NCBI RefSeq assembly: GCF_018780105.1
Contig: NZ_JADMKC010000005.1
Coordinates: forward strand, 310,416-374,415
From: Thiobacillus sp.
GTDB lineage: Bacteria; Pseudomonadota; Gammaproteobacteria; Burkholderiales; Thiobacillaceae
Direction of reading: 5' to 3'
Length of the DNA stretch: 64,000 nucleotides
The notes beneath the pieces were generated by a model. It saw only the letters and a list, made by a program, of their open reading frames with translations. It did no database searches and was not told the DNA's origin. Made by a program: the position numbers and the translations under genes. Position 1 is the stretch's first letter. The number at the start of each line of letters is the position of its first letter. Below are positions 26,059-34,472 of the stretch, in pieces.

Positions 26059-26493
26059 CTACTTTTTTCTGGCCTGGCCTGCTTCTACTACGCGCATTTC
26101 CTGCGCCAGTTTGTCGAGCACGCCATTGATGTATTTGTGACCGTCGGTGCCGCCAAAGGATTTGGCCAGCTCGACGCTTTCGTTGATGACGACGCGCATC
26201 GGCACGTCGGGGCAGTTCAGCAGTTCATACGCGCCAATCAACAGGATGCTGCGCTCGACCGGCGACAGTTCGTCGAGGGTGCGGTCGGTAAAGCGGGCGA
26301 TGTGGCTGCCGAGCAGGTCTTCCTCCTTCAGCACGCCGTAGAGCAGGGTGCGGAAATAGGCTTCGTCGGCGCGTTTGAACTGTTCGTCTTCGGCCAGGTT
26401 GGCCGCGATCAGGGTGACGTCGGCGCCGCCCACCAGCCAGGCATACAGGCCTTGCAGGGTGAACGAGCGGGCAAGTTTGCGGGAGCCGGCCAT
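26059..26493 (-). CDS. nusB: Transcription antitermination factor NusB
   Basis: 144 residues, all helical. Family marks: RKLARSFTLQGLYAWL at the N-terminus, LSPVERSILLIGAYELL, and VPMRVVINESVELAKSFGGTDGHKYINGVLDKLA at the C-terminus. NusB with NusE binds boxA RNA and prevents termination in rRNA operons. ribH ends one base before it, the common rib-nus arrangement. Confidence 0.97.
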   Translation of the reverse strand: MAGSRKLARSFTLQGLYAWLVGGADVTLIAANLAEDEQFKRADEAYFRTLLYGVLKEEDLLGSHIARFTDRTLDELSPVERSILLIGAYELLNCPDVPMRVVINESVELAKSFGGTDGHKYINGVLDKLAQEMRVVEAGQARKK

Positions 26494-26494
26494 T

Positions 26495-26962
26495 TCAGAT
26501 CCGCTTCAGCAGGTTGGCCATTTCGATGGCCACGCGCGCAGCGTCGCGGCCCTTTTCGGCCATTCGCACATGCGCCTGCTCGATGGTGTCGACGGTGAGG
26601 ATGACGTTGGCAATCGGTACGCCGGTTTCCAGCTGCACGTCGAGGATGCCGCGGGCGGATTCGTTGCAGACGATTTCAAAATGATACGTGTCGCCGCGCA
26701 CCACGGCACCGATGGCGACCAGCGCATCGAACTTGCCCGACTGCGCCATTTTCTGCAGCACCAGCGGATGCTCGAGCGCGCCGGGCACATCGACCAGCAA
26801 CACGTCGTCGCGGGCAACGCCAAGCCGGTCCAGTTCGGTTTCGCACGACGACAGCAGGCCTTCGCAAATGTCCTTGTTGAACCGGCTCATGACGATACCG
26901 ATTTTGAGGCCCGCCCCCTGATAGACCGGGTCGAGTTCGGAGATGTCGCTGCTGGTTCCCAT
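26495..26962 (-). CDS. ribH: 6,7-dimethyl-8-ribityllumazine synthase
   Basis: 155 residues. The penultimate step of riboflavin synthesis. Visible: [46 protein letters not shown] (with the catalytic histidine in the YHF stretch) and [15 protein letters not shown]. It lies 12 bases after ribBA. It normally assembles into a 60-subunit shell or smaller oligomers. Confidence 0.97.
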   Translation of the reverse strand: MGTSSDISELDPVYQGAGLKIGIVMSRFNKDICEGLLSSCETELDRLGVARDDVLLVDVPGALEHPLVLQKMAQSGKFDALVAIGAVVRGDTYHFEIVCNESARGILDVQLETGVPIANVILTVDTIEQAHVRMAEKGRDAARVAIEMANLLKRI

Positions 26963-26974
26963 ATTCGTGTCCTT

Positions 26975-28060
26975 TTAAGCTTTGTCGAGATAGCCGGTGA
27001 CTTCGAGGCCGAAGCCATCCATCGCCGGCATTTTGCGCGGGCTGGCCAGCAGTTTCATTTTGCCGACGCCGAGGTCGCGCAGGATTTGCGCGCCGATACC
27101 GTAGTCGCGCAGGTCGACTTTGCGGTCGGCAACCGGCGCCGGGTTGATGCGGTGCAGCAGCGCATCGGCCGTTTCGGGCCGATGCAGCAATACGATGACG
27201 CCGGACTGCGATTCGGCAATGCGTTCCATCGCGCCCATGATCGGCCACGAGTGGCCGCCGCCGGTGACGTCGAGAAAATCCATCACGCTCAGGGGTTCGT
27301 GCACGCGCACCAGGGTTTCCTGGTCGGCGTGGATTTCGCCCTTGACCAGCGCGAGGTGGGTTTCGCGTGCGCTGCTGTCGCGGTAGGCGATCAGGCGGAA
27401 CGCGCCGTACACGGTCTGGATCAGGCGGTCGGCCACGCGTTCGACCAGGCTTTCGGTCTGGTTGCGGTAATGGATGAGGTCGGCGATGGCGCCGATCTTT
27501 AGGCCGTGTTCCAGCGCGAACGGCACCAGATCGGGCAGGCGCGCCATGGTGCCGTCGTCCTTGAGGATCTCACAGATCACCGAGGCCGGCTCCAGCCCGG
27601 CGAGACCGGCCAGGTCGCAGCCGGCTTCGGTGTGGCCGGCGCGTACCAGCACGCCGCCGGGCTGCGCGCGCAGCGGGAAGATGTGGCCGGGCTGGATGAT
27701 GTCGGTGGCTTTGGCGTCGCGTTTGACCGCAGCCTGGATGGTGACGGCGCGGTCGGCCGCCGAAATGCCGGTGGTCACGCCTGTCGCGGCTTCGATCGAG
27801 ACCGTGAACGCCGTGCCGTGCGGCGTCTGGTTGTCGGAGACCATCTGCTTGAGGCCGAGCTGGCGGCAGCGCGCGTCGGTCAGCGTCAGGCAGATCAGGC
27901 CGCGGCCGTATTTGGCCATGAAGTTGATCGCGTCCGGGGTGGCGAACTCGGCAGCCATCACCAGATCGCCTTCGTTTTCGCGGTCTTCTTCGTCCACCAG
28001 CACGACCATGCGGCCGGCCTTGAGTTCTTCGACGATTTCCAGGGTGGAGGCGAGGCTCAT
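26975..28060 (-). CDS. ribBA: DHBP synthase with GTP cyclohydrolase II-like domain
   Basis: 361 residues. The start at 28060 overlaps the ribE stop (ATGA); a longer open frame is antisense-like extension. Residues 1-205 are 3,4-dihydroxy-2-butanone 4-phosphate synthase (VDEEDRENEGDLVMAAE, GHTEAGCDL). The C-terminal half is the GTP cyclohydrolase II fold, but the three zinc cysteines of RibA are not seen, so this half is probably inactive in that reaction. Such RibBX forms are common in betaproteobacteria, which carry a separate RibA. Confidence 0.95.
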   Translation of the reverse strand: MSLASTLEIVEELKAGRMVVLVDEEDRENEGDLVMAAEFATPDAINFMAKYGRGLICLTLTDARCRQLGLKQMVSDNQTPHGTAFTVSIEAATGVTTGISAADRAVTIQAAVKRDAKATDIIQPGHIFPLRAQPGGVLVRAGHTEAGCDLAGLAGLEPASVICEILKDDGTMARLPDLVPFALEHGLKIGAIADLIHYRNQTESLVERVADRLIQTVYGAFRLIAYRDSSARETHLALVKGEIHADQETLVRVHEPLSVMDFLDVTGGGHSWPIMGAMERIAESQSGVIVLLHRPETADALLHRINPAPVADRKVDLRDYGIGAQILRDLGVGKMKLLASPRKMPAMDGFGLEVTGYLDKA

Positions 28061-28665
28061 CAGTCTTTGTCCGTTGTTTGGGTGAATAGCGAAAGGCGCT
28101 CGACATAGCGCGCGATCATGTCGACTTCGAGGTTGACCCGGCTGCCGGCTTGTAAATGTTTGAGCGTGGTCATCTGCAGCGTATGCGGGATCAGGTTGAG
28201 CGTGAAACGCGCGCCCTCCACGGCATTGACCGTCAGCGACACGCCGTTCACGGTGATCGAGCCCTTGCGGATGATGTAGCGCGCGAATTCGGCGGGCGCA
28301 TCGATTTCCAGCAGGTGCGATTCGCCCACCGCCACGAAGTGGTGCACCGTGCCGACGCCGTCGACATGCCCGCTCACCAGATGGCCGCCGAGCCGGTCGG
28401 CCAGACGCAGCGCCTTTTCCAGGTTGACTTCGGCGCCCGGCATAAAGCCGGCGGTGCAGCGCAGGGTTTCGGCGGACACGTCTACCGTGAAGCTGTCGGG
28501 GGTCAGCGCCACCGCCGTCAGGCACACGCCGTTGACTGCGATGCTGTCGCCCATGGCGACGTCGGAAAAATCCAGCCCGCCGCCGCGGATGACCAGACGT
28601 GCATCCGCGCCGCGCGCGTCGTATTCGTGGATATGGCCGATGGATTGAATAATGCCGGTGAACAT
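28060..28665 (-). CDS. ribE: Riboflavin synthase alpha chain
   Basis: 201 residues in two similar lumazine-binding halves, starting MFTGII at 28665, the invariant family N-terminus. Half 1 has GDSIAVNGVCLTAV and half 2 KGSITVNGVSLTVNAV, with GGHLVSGHVDGVG between them. It makes riboflavin from two lumazine molecules. It heads the minus-strand operon; ribD is not adjacent and must lie elsewhere. Confidence 0.97.
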   Translation of the reverse strand: MFTGIIQSIGHIHEYDARGADARLVIRGGGLDFSDVAMGDSIAVNGVCLTAVALTPDSFTVDVSAETLRCTAGFMPGAEVNLEKALRLADRLGGHLVSGHVDGVGTVHHFVAVGESHLLEIDAPAEFARYIIRKGSITVNGVSLTVNAVEGARFTLNLIPHTLQMTTLKHLQAGSRVNLEVDMIARYVERLSLFTQTTDKD

Positions 28666-28693
28666 GCTCGGGTGGCCTGCAGAAAGACCCAGC

Positions 28694-28722
28694 ATTGTAG
28701 GCGTTTAGGCGGGGTGGGTGAA
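28694..28722 (-). promoter_or_regulatory. Candidate sigma70 promoter of the rib operon
   Basis: On the minus strand TTCACC (28722-28717), a 17-base spacer and TACAAT (28699-28694) lie 29 bases before the ribE start. No FMN riboswitch can be recognised in the leader. Confidence 0.55.
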
Positions 28723-28854
28723 CCCCGGCGGGCGATCCGCCTGGATTGATTGATTAAAGAGATGAATATCCTCAATTTGTTACAATCGCCGCATTTGCGA
28801 GAATTGCTGCCCAAACCGGCTCCGCAAATTTCGATCCATCGTCAGGCCCGAGCC

Positions 28855-29295
28855 ATGTTCATTACCCGCAGACTGGAATTCGACGCCGGTCATCGCATTC
28901 CCAATCACGGCAGCCAGTGCCGGCACATGCACGGCCATCGCTACGCCATCGAAATTACCTTGTCCGGCGAGATCATCCGCACCGAGGGCGCGAGCGAAGA
29001 GGGCATGGTGATGGACTTTTCCGACGTCAAGAACATCGCCAACCGTATGCTGGTCAGCCATTGGGATCATGCCTTCCTGGTGTATCGGGACGACCGCGCC
29101 GTCGTCGAGTTTCTGGCCAGCCTGCCCGACCACAAGACCGTGGTGTTGCCGGTGGTGCCGACAGCAGAAAACCTGGCGGCCGAAGCGTTCCGCATTCTTG
29201 ATGCGGCCTATCTGGACACCTACGGCAACCAGCTCCGGCTGGAGCGGGTGCGCCTGTACGAAACCCCCAACAACTGGGCTGACGCCGTGCGTTGA
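28855..29295 (+). CDS. queD: 6-carboxytetrahydropterin synthase
   Basis: 146 residues from ATG 28855 (MFITRRLEFDAGHRI); upstream in-frame ATGs would add a non-conserved leader. Zinc histidines are in DAGHRI and HMHGHRY, and the acid/cysteine of the active site in GSQCRHMHGH. It turns dihydroneopterin triphosphate, made by FolE, into the queuosine precursor. The upstream TACAAT at 28781-28786 may be a -10 box. No other queuosine gene lies next to it. Confidence 0.93.
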   Translation: MFITRRLEFDAGHRIPNHGSQCRHMHGHRYAIEITLSGEIIRTEGASEEGMVMDFSDVKNIANRMLVSHWDHAFLVYRDDRAVVEFLASLPDHKTVVLPVVPTAENLAAEAFRILDAAYLDTYGNQLRLERVRLYETPNNWADAVR

Positions 29296-29337
29296 ACCTC
29301 TATGGACTGCCGCGTTCCGCAAGCCCGCCGCTTAACT

Positions 29338-29401
29338 TGACCCCGTATCGGCCGATACACAGAAAGGTGCGATCCTTTTTTTGCGCACCGGCGAGGGGTC
29401 A
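29338..29401. repeat. Nested hairpin repeat
   Basis: Outer arms TGACCCC (29338-29344) and GGGGTCA (29395-29401) enclose a perfect 14-base palindrome GTATCGGCCGATAC (29345-29358) and a hairpin GGTGCG/CGCACC with a T-rich loop. It resembles, in its GGGGTCA ends, the repeat at 25942. It may also terminate queD transcription. Confidence 0.5.
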
Positions 29402-29413
29402 GCTTTGAACCGA

Positions 29414-30250
29414 ATGATGGAAAAACTTGTGCATGGGTTCGCCCGGCTGGCCTTCTGGCGCAAGCCGGCGGCTACGATGGCGCCGGCTGAGTCCGATCCT
29501 GCGCAACGGCCCGCGGATTCCCGCAGTCCTCGCCATGCGGAGGCGAATGCCGGCGCCTCGGCCGAGCCGGCCGTCGCACCGACAGGCTGGTTCACCCGGA
29601 TCAAGCACACTTTGCACGGCTGGCTCCGGCTCCCCAACACGCAGACTGAAGCCTTTGAACCCGCGCCTGCTGCAGAGCATTCGGCCCCGAAACGGATGGA
29701 ACCGGAAGCAAGCGAGACGGTGGCCAAACCATCCGTGCTGGCAAGGCTTAAACGCCTGTTTCATCGCAAACCCGTGCTGGCGCTCGCAGAAAAGGAGGCA
29801 GACAGACCACCGGCCAGTTCGCGTCCCGCCCGAACGGCGGGTGCATCGAATCAGGCCGAGCCCGTCGCCGAGGAAGACGCTGCGCCTGCAGGCCATTTTC
29901 AGCGCCTGGGCGCAGCACTGGCGAACAAGCGGGTCTGGATCCCGACCGTCGGCGTCGCGTTGCTCGCCGTCATGGGTTCAATGGTGTGGTTGTTGCTGCA
30001 ATCCGGCCAGGAGAAGCAACAGCTTCAGCTCGAACTGCAGGCCGCAAACAAAAAACTCAAGCAAGCGCCACCGCCCAAGCTGGCCGCCAAAGCGCCCGCG
30101 CCTCAGCCCGCTATCCAGTCGCCATCCGCCACAACGAACAGCAGCCCGCAACCGGGCGCAAACGGCGGCGAATGCCTGATTTCAGACCCGAAAAATATTG
30201 CTGAGAACCTCAAGAACTGTATCGACGGTTTCAATGCTGTCGCGAACTGA
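29414..30250 (+). CDS. Membrane-anchored protein with repeated amphipathic modules
   Basis: 278 residues from ATG 29414 (alternative TTG at 29381 rejected). One transmembrane helix lies at about 176-196 (IPTVGVALLAVMGSMVWLLL). Before it, four short basic-aromatic segments recur, separated by Pro/Ala/Glu-rich linkers: near residues 4-17 (KLVHGFARLAFWRK), 58-75 (GWFTRIKHTLHGWLRL), 107-119 (VLARLKRLFHRK) and 160-174. After the helix comes a coiled coil (EKQQLQLELQAANKKL) and two cysteines near the end. I recognise no family. It might tether something to the inner face of the membrane. Confidence 0.65.
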   Translation: MMEKLVHGFARLAFWRKPAATMAPAESDPAQRPADSRSPRHAEANAGASAEPAVAPTGWFTRIKHTLHGWLRLPNTQTEAFEPAPAAEHSAPKRMEPEASETVAKPSVLARLKRLFHRKPVLALAEKEADRPPASSRPARTAGASNQAEPVAEEDAAPAGHFQRLGAALANKRVWIPTVGVALLAVMGSMVWLLLQSGQEKQQLQLELQAANKKLKQAPPPKLAAKAPAPQPAIQSPSATTNSSPQPGANGGECLISDPKNIAENLKNCIDGFNAVAN

Positions 30251-30446
30251 TTCGTTGCGGCCCGATGTGGTTTGATGGAACGTGTCGGCGTTTCATGGCA
30301 AACAGATTGTCTCTGGGGCGTTCGAGAATCAATATCCGAACCGGGCCAAAAGTAGCCCACAAAGCAGGCGAAATTCGAACTGCCAATCCTGCGCCTTCCA
30401 CCAACGACACGCCGAAACCCAACCATTTGGCTGATCAGGCACCTGC

Positions 30447-30476
30447 AAAAACGGCCGCTTTCCAGTGGCCGTTTTT
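30447..30476. terminator. Bidirectional rho-independent terminator
   Basis: AAAAACGGCC, a 10-base loop and GGCCGTTTTT form a stem with A/T tails on both sides, between the convergent genes ending at 30250 and 30502. The rest of 30251-30446 shows no gene. Confidence 0.85.
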
Positions 30477-30501
30477 TTGGCTGAAATGGCGCGTATTCGC
30501 C

Positions 30502-31797
30502 TCAGTGTAGAAACGGGTATTGCAGCAGGTAAACCCCGGCACCGGCGAAGTAGCCGAGCAGGGCGAGGCCGCTGATTCTGCGCACGTACCAGAAGAAATG
30601 GATCTTCTCCAGGCCCATCGCCGCGACCCCCGCCGCCGAGCCGATGATGAGAATGGAGCCACCGGTTCCGGCGCAATATGCGAGGAATTCCCAAAGAAAA
30701 TGATCGGGCGGGTAGAGCGCCAGGTCGTACATGCCCATGGCCGCCGCCACCAGCGGCACGTTGTCGACGATCGCGCTGACCAGACCGATGCTCAGCACGA
30801 TCATGTCCTGCCGTCCGACCGTGTGTTCCAGCCAGCGGGCCAGCGACGCCAGGATGTGCGTGTGTTCGAGCGTGGCCACCGCCAGCAGGATACCGATGAA
30901 AAAAACCAGCGAACTCATGTCGATCCGGCTCAGGGCGTGTACCAGCGTCAGCGGCTGCCGGGCTTCCTCTTGCTTGTGGCGATGCAGCAGGTCGCCGACC
31001 AGCCACAGGATGCCAAGCCCGAACAGGATGCCCATGAACGGCGGCAGGTGGGTTGCCGTTTTGAAAGCTGGCACGGCCACCAGAATGCCGAGCCCCAGAA
31101 AGAACATGAGATTGCGTTCGAACACGTCTGTTTGCCGGCCCTGCACGTTGCCCGCCCGCTGCGGGGCGACCACGGCTCGGCCGCGCAGCGCATAGGCGGT
31201 CACGGCCAGCGGCACGAGCATGTTGGCCAGCGATGGCAGAAAGACATTCTTCATGATTGCAAGGCTGGTGATCTGACCGCCGATCCACAGCATCGTCGTG
31301 GTGACATCGCCGATGGGGGTCCAGGCGCCGCCGGCGTTGGCGGCAATCACGATGATGCCGGCGAAGAACAGGCGGTCGTCATGATTGGCCAGCAGTTTGC
31401 GCATCAGCGAAATCATCACGATGGTGGTGGTCAGGTTGTCCAATATGGCGCTGAGAAAGAACGTCACGAATCCGATCTGCCACAGTAATGTGGTCAGCTT
31501 GGCCGTCTTGATACGCGCCGTAATGACTTCGAAGCCGTTGTGTGCGTCCACGACCTCGACGATCGTCATCGCGCCCATCAGGAAAAACACGATCTGGGCT
31601 GTACCCATCAGCGATTCGCCCAGCTGTTCGCTCACCAGATGGGTATCGCCAACCGACACGGCATAGATCGTCCACAGCAGCCCTGCGCCAATCAGGGCCG
31701 AAGCCGATTTGTTGATGTTGAGCGGGTGTTCCAGCGCAATGGCGGCGTAGGCGAGGATGAAAATGATGACCAAGGTGGTGAGCATGTCGATTGCCAT
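30502..31797 (-). CDS. nhaD: Sodium/proton antiporter, NhaD type
   Basis: 431 residues from ATG 31797, with about 12 hydrophobic segments. Typical stretches of the NhaD/ArsB-like ion transporter fold: FLSAILDNLTTTIVMISLMRKLL, IVIAANAGGAWTPIGDVTTTMLW and, near the end, SAIVDNVPLVAAAMGMY and CAGTGGSILIIGSAAG. It expels sodium in exchange for protons at the inner membrane. It stands alone, bounded by terminators on both sides. Confidence 0.92.
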   Translation of the reverse strand: MAIDMLTTLVIIFILAYAAIALEHPLNINKSASALIGAGLLWTIYAVSVGDTHLVSEQLGESLMGTAQIVFFLMGAMTIVEVVDAHNGFEVITARIKTAKLTTLLWQIGFVTFFLSAILDNLTTTIVMISLMRKLLANHDDRLFFAGIIVIAANAGGAWTPIGDVTTTMLWIGGQITSLAIMKNVFLPSLANMLVPLAVTAYALRGRAVVAPQRAGNVQGRQTDVFERNLMFFLGLGILVAVPAFKTATHLPPFMGILFGLGILWLVGDLLHRHKQEEARQPLTLVHALSRIDMSSLVFFIGILLAVATLEHTHILASLARWLEHTVGRQDMIVLSIGLVSAIVDNVPLVAAAMGMYDLALYPPDHFLWEFLAYCAGTGGSILIIGSAAGVAAMGLEKIHFFWYVRRISGLALLGYFAGAGVYLLQYPFLH

Positions 31798-31837
31798 AGT
31801 GGGCGGTTTGCGTAAGCCGCCGATGATAATCAAAAAA

Positions 31838-31865
31838 AGCGGGCCGCCCGGAAAGGCGTCCCGCT
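31838..31865 (-). terminator. Rho-independent terminator of the pdo operon
   Basis: On the minus strand AGCGGG and CCCGCT pair around a GC-rich loop, followed directly by a run of T. It lies 22 bases after the haem lipoprotein gene. Confidence 0.8.
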
Positions 31866-31887
31866 GGGTCCAAACTGTATTTGCGTT

Positions 31888-32496
31888 TTACAAAGGCCGG
31901 GTAATCACCACGGCGCCGCGCAGCTCGCCTTCCTGGTAGCCAGTGGCCCGATCCAGCGGATAGTCGGCGTTCAGGCGGGCCTTCACGCCATCGGCAATTT
32001 TGTCGGCCGGGCCGTGGCAGGTCAGGCAAACCGGCTGGATGGCGATGGCCTTGGCGTAATGCAGGTGCTTGCCGGTCGAGTCGGTGACCACCTGGGCAAA
32101 TTCCAGGGTGTCGGCCTTCTCGCCGTTTTTCATGCGCTCGGCAAACGAAGCCAGCGCCTCGGCCTGCCATGCGTTGGGCACGCCTGTTGCGGCGTTGCGG
32201 GCGCGGGTGCCGACACGGCCGACCTGCCAGCCGGTCTGTTTGGACAAATCGGCCGCAATCTGCGGGGCGATTTCCTTGCACACGCTGATTGATTGCGCAG
32301 GGCCGTTCTTGCTCATGGATTCCTTGAGCTTGCCGCCCAGCTGCGTCGCCAGGGTTTTTGCAACGGCGCGGCTTTCTTCGATCTGCTGCGGTTGCGCAGC
32401 TTCGACTGTGGACGCGGGCTTGGCTTCAGGCTTGGTTTCGCTGCTTGCGCAGGCGGTCAGCAGCAGGGTGAGCGTAACGATCAACGGGGTTTTCAT
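31888..32496 (-). CDS. DUF3365 (Tll0287-like) c-type haem lipoprotein
   Basis: 202 residues from ATG 32496 with AGGAG upstream. A lipobox LLTAC follows the signal (IVTLTLLLTAC), so it should be lipid-anchored outside the inner membrane. A single c-type haem motif CLTCH is seen near the C-terminus (IQPVCLTCHGPAD), and VGTRARNAATGVPNAWQ is typical of DUF3365. Such domains carry one haem and are proposed redox or gas sensors. It follows the TDT channel gene after 50 bases and ends the operon that begins with the persulfide dioxygenase. Confidence 0.85.
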   Translation of the reverse strand: MKTPLIVTLTLLLTACASSETKPEAKPASTVEAAQPQQIEESRAVAKTLATQLGGKLKESMSKNGPAQSISVCKEIAPQIAADLSKQTGWQVGRVGTRARNAATGVPNAWQAEALASFAERMKNGEKADTLEFAQVVTDSTGKHLHYAKAIAIQPVCLTCHGPADKIADGVKARLNADYPLDRATGYQEGELRGAVVITRPL

Positions 32497-32546
32497 GGGA
32501 ACTCCTGTGGGTTGAGGAAAATTAAGGTGCGGGGTGTGGGGTTGGC

Positions 32547-33524
32547 CTAGTGTCCTTCGACGCAGATTTCCTTGCGCAGCACCGCAAGCGTGGTGCGCCA
32601 TACCAGCATGGCGACCACCAGGCTCAGCAGGCCCAGCAGACCGGCGGCAAGCCAGCTGTAGAAGGCTGCGCCGGTTTGCTTCGCCATCAATAGCGTGGCG
32701 ATGGTCATGGCGGCAATGGGGAAGGAATACGCCCACCATGACAGGAAGAATTTCAGCCGTGTGAAATAGCGGTATTGCGTGAAAAGCAGCAGCGTGAAGA
32801 TGAGGCCGATGAAATACAGCACACGCGCGAAGGCATCCACTTCACCGGTCAGGTTGAACCAGGAAATGAAGCCCACGGCCGGCGGCGCAATGAAGATGAA
32901 CAGCGTCGGCATGAAGCGGTCCAGCAGGCTGCCGTGGAAGATCAGGCGGTTGAAAATGATGGTGGTCAGAATCGGCCAGAAGAACAGGCCGATGCTGAAA
33001 AAGAACCACGAGAGATCGGCCGGCGCATGGTGCACACCCGCGATCGGAATCAGGATGTTGCCCACCACCGGAATGAACCAGGCCGGGTTGAGGTGCGCGA
33101 TTTCATACTTGGTGTGGTGGATCCAGGACGCCAGCACGTAGAGCGTGATGCCCAGATGCATGATGGAACCGATGGCCCAGAGCCAGTAGGAAAGCGCCGG
33201 TTGCAGCTGAACATAGGCGATGGACAACAGCAGAATGCTGATGGAAATGCTGGGGATGAAGGCGAGTTTGACCGGGTGGCGGATCTCGCCCATGACCTCG
33301 CCGGGGTACTTGATGCCCTTGAGCGCATAGACCCCAGCCAGTACGACGAACAGAATCGTGGTGAAGGCCAGCAGCATCGAACTGACGCAACAGCCCGGGT
33401 CGAACACATGTTCGGCCCGGTTCCAGGCAATGCTGAATCCGGTCAGTCCCATGATGATGGAGAAAGCCGAGACCGGGAAATTTTTCAGGCGAGAACCTGA
33501 TTCAGGGTGGCTGGCTTCAGTCAT
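32547..33524 (-). CDS. TDT/SLAC1-family anion channel or exporter
   Basis: 325 residues, ten hydrophobic segments. The family includes TehA, plant SLAC1 and the yeast sulfite exporter Ssu1. Typical marks are FSIIMGLTGFSIAW near the start, and later HHAPADLSWFFFSIGLFFWPIL. It sits between a persulfide dioxygenase, which makes sulfite, and a haem lipoprotein on the same strand, so sulfite export is the most attractive role; this is inferred from context. It could equally carry chloride, nitrate or tellurite. Confidence 0.85.
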   Translation of the reverse strand: MTEASHPESGSRLKNFPVSAFSIIMGLTGFSIAWNRAEHVFDPGCCVSSMLLAFTTILFVVLAGVYALKGIKYPGEVMGEIRHPVKLAFIPSISISILLLSIAYVQLQPALSYWLWAIGSIMHLGITLYVLASWIHHTKYEIAHLNPAWFIPVVGNILIPIAGVHHAPADLSWFFFSIGLFFWPILTTIIFNRLIFHGSLLDRFMPTLFIFIAPPAVGFISWFNLTGEVDAFARVLYFIGLIFTLLLFTQYRYFTRLKFFLSWWAYSFPIAAMTIATLLMAKQTGAAFYSWLAAGLLGLLSLVVAMLVWRTTLAVLRKEICVEGH

Positions 33525-33621
33525 GCCCGGCTCCGTTCTTTTGCGTTAGCGATATGTTGCCTTCGGCAGCCAGATCGGTCATGGGCATTCGGAACACCTC
33601 GAATTGGGTGAAATATCAGAA

Positions 33622-34353
33622 TTAAACAGCAGCAAGTCCGGGCTTGTTGCGGCCTGCAGGCAGCCGGCCGCAGGCCAGGTTGGCCGGGATGGCGATGTCC
33701 ATCAGCTTCGGATTGGACAGCACCAGGCCATTCATCAACTCGATGTACTGCGCACGCGTGGTGTTTGCCAGGCGCGGATTGTGGCGTTTTTCCTCGCCGA
33801 TGGACGATGCGGTCCAGCCCTTGTAGTCGTGAGCCGGGTAGACCAGCGTGTCATCGGGCAGCTTGAACAGCTTGTCGACGATGGAATCCCAGGATTTGCC
33901 CGCGTCGCCGGCCTGAAAGTCGGTACGGCCAGTGCCGCGGATCAGCAGCACGTCGCCGGTGAACACCGCCTGCGGCTGCTCGGGATTGAGCACGAAGCTG
34001 AACGACTCGTTGGTGTGGCCCGGGGTGTAGACCGCGCGCAGCTTGATGCCGTCGACGTCGAGCAGGTCGCCTTCGCGCACATGCTCCGACACGCATTCGG
34101 CCTGGGTGAACTCGCCCATCAGGGTGCTGCAGCCAGTCGATTCGCGCAGGTCGCCCAGCCCGGTGACATGGTCGGCGTGGGTGTGGGTATCGATGGCGCG
34201 CACCAGCTTCAATTCCAGATCGGAAATGGCCTTCAGGTAGTGCGGCACCATGTCCTTGACCGGGTCGATGATGATGGCTTCGCGGCCGGTGCCCGACGCG
34301 ATCAGGTAAGTGTAGGTGCTCGATTCAGCATCAAAAAATTGACGGAACAGCAT
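33622..34353 (-). CDS. pdo: Persulfide dioxygenase (ETHE1-type)
   Basis: 243 residues from ATG 34353 with AAGGAGAG upstream; the longer frame is rejected. The metallo-beta-lactamase fold has THTHADHVTGL, the histidine in TPGHTNESF and the aspartate in FTGDVLLIRGTGRTDF, the last phrase being characteristic of ETHE1/PDO. The enzyme oxidises glutathione persulfide to sulfite with iron and oxygen. A sigma54-type promoter lies upstream, and TDT channel and haem lipoprotein genes follow. Confidence 0.93.
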   Translation of the reverse strand: MLFRQFFDAESSTYTYLIASGTGREAIIIDPVKDMVPHYLKAISDLELKLVRAIDTHTHADHVTGLGDLRESTGCSTLMGEFTQAECVSEHVREGDLLDVDGIKLRAVYTPGHTNESFSFVLNPEQPQAVFTGDVLLIRGTGRTDFQAGDAGKSWDSIVDKLFKLPDDTLVYPAHDYKGWTASSIGEEKRHNPRLANTTRAQYIELMNGLVLSNPKLMDIAIPANLACGRLPAGRNKPGLAAV

Positions 34354-34429
34354 GCTTCTCTCCTTGCCGGATGGATGTGGCACCCGGAAACTGATCCGAT
34401 AGCGTCGGACCGCGCTTCTTGTGGCTTTA

Positions 34430-34461
34430 TAATTGAGCAAAAGACTCAAGTAATTGAGCAA
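34430..34461. repeat. Direct repeats TAATTGAGCAA spaced 21 bases
   Basis: Identical 11-base units at 34430-34440 and 34451-34461, two helical turns apart. The second overlaps the -12 element of the pdo promoter. They could be a binding site for a regulator of that promoter. Confidence 0.5.
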
Positions 34462-34472
34462 GCCTTGTGCCA
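34457..34472 (-). promoter_or_regulatory. Sigma54 promoter of the pdo operon
   Basis: On the minus strand TGGCACA-AGGC-TTGCT has GG and GC exactly spaced as in the -24/-12 consensus TGGCACG-N4-TTGCW. Predicted transcription starts near 34446, about 93 bases before the pdo start codon. The region 34473-34844 beyond it has no gene; it holds the palindrome TGTGAC-ATGA-GTCACA (34737-34752). Confidence 0.75.

Noticed and set aside
28666..28850. FMN riboswitch before ribE
   Set aside because: The conserved FMN aptamer blocks are not seen; only a sigma70-like promoter and a short GC hairpin are present.
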